Source: Micrococcales bacterium (GTDB lineage: Bacteria > Actinomycetota > Actinomycetes > S36-B12). From it: a DNA stretch of 14,894 nucleotides. Below are positions 13,543 through 14,894 of the stretch, one piece after another. Made by a program: the position numbers and the translations under genes. The stretch is taken from NCBI GenBank assembly GCA_002694095.1, contig NZLD01000091.1, positions 1 through 14,894 on the forward strand, given 5' to 3'. The notes under the pieces were generated by a model that was not told the DNA's origin, did not search any database, and saw nothing but the letters and a program-made list of their open reading frames with translations. Numbering within the stretch: position 1 is the first letter of the stretch; each line of letters begins with the position of its first letter.

Positions 13543-13579
13543 GGTTCGTGCTCCCAGAAAGTGATGAAACGAGCGGCTT

Positions 13580-13609
13580 AGGTTACGACCTGCTCCTCAG
13601 GGCGGTCAA
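13580..13609 (-). promoter_or_regulatory. Promoter of the rpmH-rnpA-yidD-yidC-khpB-rsmG-parAB cluster
   Basis: On the minus strand TTGACC (13604-13609) is followed after 18 bases by TAACCT (13580-13585), a good match to the housekeeping -35 TTGACN and -10 TANNNT of actinobacteria. Transcription would start near 13573, about 30 bases before the rpmH ATG. Confidence 0.6.
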
Positions 13610-13700
13610 ACCGGGGTAGACGACCCGACATCCACTGGCACCTGGCCCAGCGAATTTCCCCATTGATCTTGTGCCCATGACCGAAGCGCATTAGTGTTTC

Positions 13701-13738
13701 GGTTCCACATCCACACCTGTGGATAACTATGTGGACAA
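13701..13738 (+). promoter_or_regulatory. DnaA-box cluster upstream of dnaA
   Basis: TGTGGATAA (13718-13726) is a perfect DnaA box (TTATCCACA on the minus strand). TGTGGACAA (13730-13738) is the actinobacterial form TTGTCCACA. Two further TCCACA cores on the plus strand, GGTTCCACA (13701-13709) and ACATCCACA (13707-13715), face them. They lie 30-67 bases before dnaA, fitting autoregulation of dnaA or part of the origin. In many actinobacteria the main oriC is in the dnaA-dnaN gap, outside this window. Confidence 0.8.
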
Positions 13739-13767
13739 GTTGCTGATAGTTGGGGAGAGTGGGCGCT

Positions 13768-14894
13768 GTGGCAGAGGAAAACGACCTCACCCCCTACTGG
13801 GACACCGCCCTGGCCAGCCTTACCGAGGAAGAGTTGCCCGCCCAGCAGCGTGCCTTCGTCACCCTTACCCAGCCCCTCGGACTCGTGGGTGACACCGCCC
13901 TGGTTGCCGCCCCTAATGACTTCACCAAGGACGTCCTCGAGACCCGCCTCCGGCCCATCGTCGTTCGGGCCCTCACCGACACCATCGGGCAAGATATCCG
14001 GCTCGCCGTCACCGTCGACCCGTCCTTGACTCCGCCCGTCGACGATGACGTGACCGATCAGATGGCGGACGCCACCTACGCCGACGATGCTCCTAGCGTC
14101 GTGGCCGAGAACAACGAAGCCCAGCCCGTGCGCGACGAAGCAGCGACGCGTCCGGGAACGGGGTCTCCCGACACTCGATCGGGAGACGGCCGGCTCAACG
14201 ACAAGTACATCTTCGACACGTTCGTCATCGGCTCCAGTAACCGATTCGCACACGCAGCGGCCGTCGCGGTCGCCGAACAGCCTGCTCGTGCTTACAACCC
14301 TCTGTTCATCTACGGCGGCTCCGGGTTGGGCAAGACTCACCTCCTGCACGCCATCGGCCACTACACCCGCACGCTCTACAAAGGAACGCACGTCCGTTAC
14401 GTGAGCTCCGAAGAATTCACCAACGAATTCATCAACTCCATCCGCGACGACAAGGCCTCAGCTTTCCAACGGCGCTACCGAGAAACCGACGTTCTGCTCG
14501 TCGATGACATTCAGTTCCTCAGCGGGAAAGTCCAGACGCAGGAGGAGTTTTTTCATACTTTCAACACACTGCACAACGCCAACAAGCAGATCGTCATCAC
14601 CTCCGACTTGCCGCCCAAGCAGTTGCAGGAGTTCGAGGACCGTATGCGCTCGCGGTTCGAGTGGGGGTTGATCACCGACATCCAGCCACCAGACCTCGAG
14701 ACCCGTATCGCGATCTTGAGAAAGAAGACGAAGCAAGAGCGTCTCGTCGCACCGCCCGAAGTGTTGGAATACATCGCGTCGAAGATCACCACCAACATCC
14801 GAGAGCTCGAGGGCGCGCTCATCCGCGTGACGGCGTTCGCTTCGTTGAACCGCCAGCCAGTCGATCTGACAATCACCGAAGTTGTCCTTAAAGA
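13768..14894 (+). CDS. dnaA: Chromosomal replication initiator DnaA (5' part, truncated by window edge)
   Basis: DnaA binds origin boxes, forms an ATP-dependent filament and melts oriC. The frame is open from GTG 13768 to the window end (375 codons) without interruption. Domain I occupies about residues 1-85, followed by an acidic, variable linker (about 90-140). The AAA+ domain begins at [18 protein letters not shown]. Walker [10 protein letters not shown] is at 183-191 and Walker [11 protein letters not shown] begins at 242. ITSDLPP (sensor I) and [11 protein letters not shown] (arginine-finger box) follow. The C-terminal DNA-binding domain IV lies outside. GGGGAGAG sits upstream of the GTG as ribosome site. 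The position divergent from rpmH and the DnaA boxes upstream agree with the call. Confidence 0.97.
   Translation, partial: MAEENDLTPYWDTALASLTEEELPAQQRAFVTLTQPLGLVGDTALVAAPNDFTKDVLETRLRPIVVRALTDTIGQDIRLAVTVDPSLTPPVDDDVTDQMADATYADDAPSVVAENNEAQPVRDEAATRPGTGSPDTRSGDGRLNDKYIFDTFVIGSSNRFAHAAAVAVAEQPARAYNPLFIYGGSGLGKTHLLHAIGHYTRTLYKGTHVRYVSSEEFTNEFINSIRDDKASAFQRRYRETDVLLVDDIQFLSGKVQTQEEFFHTFNTLHNANKQIVITSDLPPKQLQEFEDRMRSRFEWGLITDIQPPDLETRIAILRKKTKQERLVAPPEVLEYIASKITTNIRELEGALIRVTAFASLNRQPVDLTITEVVLK

Noticed and set aside
13606..14391. 261-codon minus-strand frame opposite the 5' half of dnaA
   Set aside because: dnaA is intact in the opposite frame with all its motifs; the antisense frame has no recognisable domain.
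1..14894. Search for tRNA/rRNA genes, insertion sequences, CRISPR arrays, prophage or defence genes
   Set aside because: No cloverleaf-like sequence, transposase motif, spaced repeat array or phage gene was seen; every large frame is assigned to the conserved origin-region set or to its shadows.

Overview
The window is a chromosomal segment just to one side of, and into, the replication-origin region of a high-GC Gram-positive bacterium (Actinomycetota). The evidence is the gene order: MurJ-linked pseudokinase, ECF sigma factor, anti-sigma protein, trxB, trx, cwlM-like gene, then parB-parA-rsmG-khpB(jag)-yidC-yidD-rnpA-rpmH facing divergently to dnaA. It is further supported by GTG starts, GC-rich third codon positions, and parS and DnaA-box sequences of the actinobacterial type. 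A PLP aminotransferase and a D-Ala-D-Ala ligase homologue sit between the cwlM-like gene and parB. Together with a ParA that lacks the long mycobacterial N-terminus, this argues for a non-mycobacterial actinomycete. I cannot name the genus.

Layout. Positions 1-3115 (+) carry the 3' part of a membrane-anchored pseudokinase, an ECF sigma factor (SigM-like) and its membrane-anchored candidate anti-sigma protein, almost without gaps. Positions 3116-4625 hold trxB and trx, forming a thioredoxin system, with a possible metal/sulfur-type (CsoR family) operator in front of trxB. Positions 4630-5694 encode a cytoplasmic CwlM-like protein with two peptidoglycan-binding domains and a decayed amidase domain. 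Positions 5695-6035 are mostly non-coding but contain a convincing 34-residue single-pass membrane protein on the minus strand (5771-5875). Positions 6036-8296 encode an aminotransferase and a Ddl-like ATP-grasp ligase that overlap by four bases. They converge on parB across a strong inverted repeat (8317-8360).

From 13542 leftward to 8367 runs the long minus-strand cluster rpmH, rnpA, yidD, yidC, khpB, rsmG, parA, parB, with a good promoter before rpmH and two parS sites (10289-10304 and 11013-11028). dnaA starts at 13768 (+) and runs off the right edge. The short rpmH-dnaA gap carries a cluster of DnaA boxes.

The genes serve three linked jobs: cell-envelope synthesis and its stress control (pseudokinase, SigM pair, CwlM, Ddl-like ligase, YidC/YidD), redox balance (TrxB/Trx), and replication and segregation (DnaA, ParA/ParB/parS). 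The gene set is mostly the conserved core of this clade and I found no mobile element, CRISPR array, tRNA or rRNA. The items most worth a second look are the 34-residue membrane protein, the trxB operator candidate beside a Met-rich anti-sigma domain, the aminotransferase/Ddl pair, and the ParA start with an out-of-frame relic of the mycobacterial-type N-terminus.
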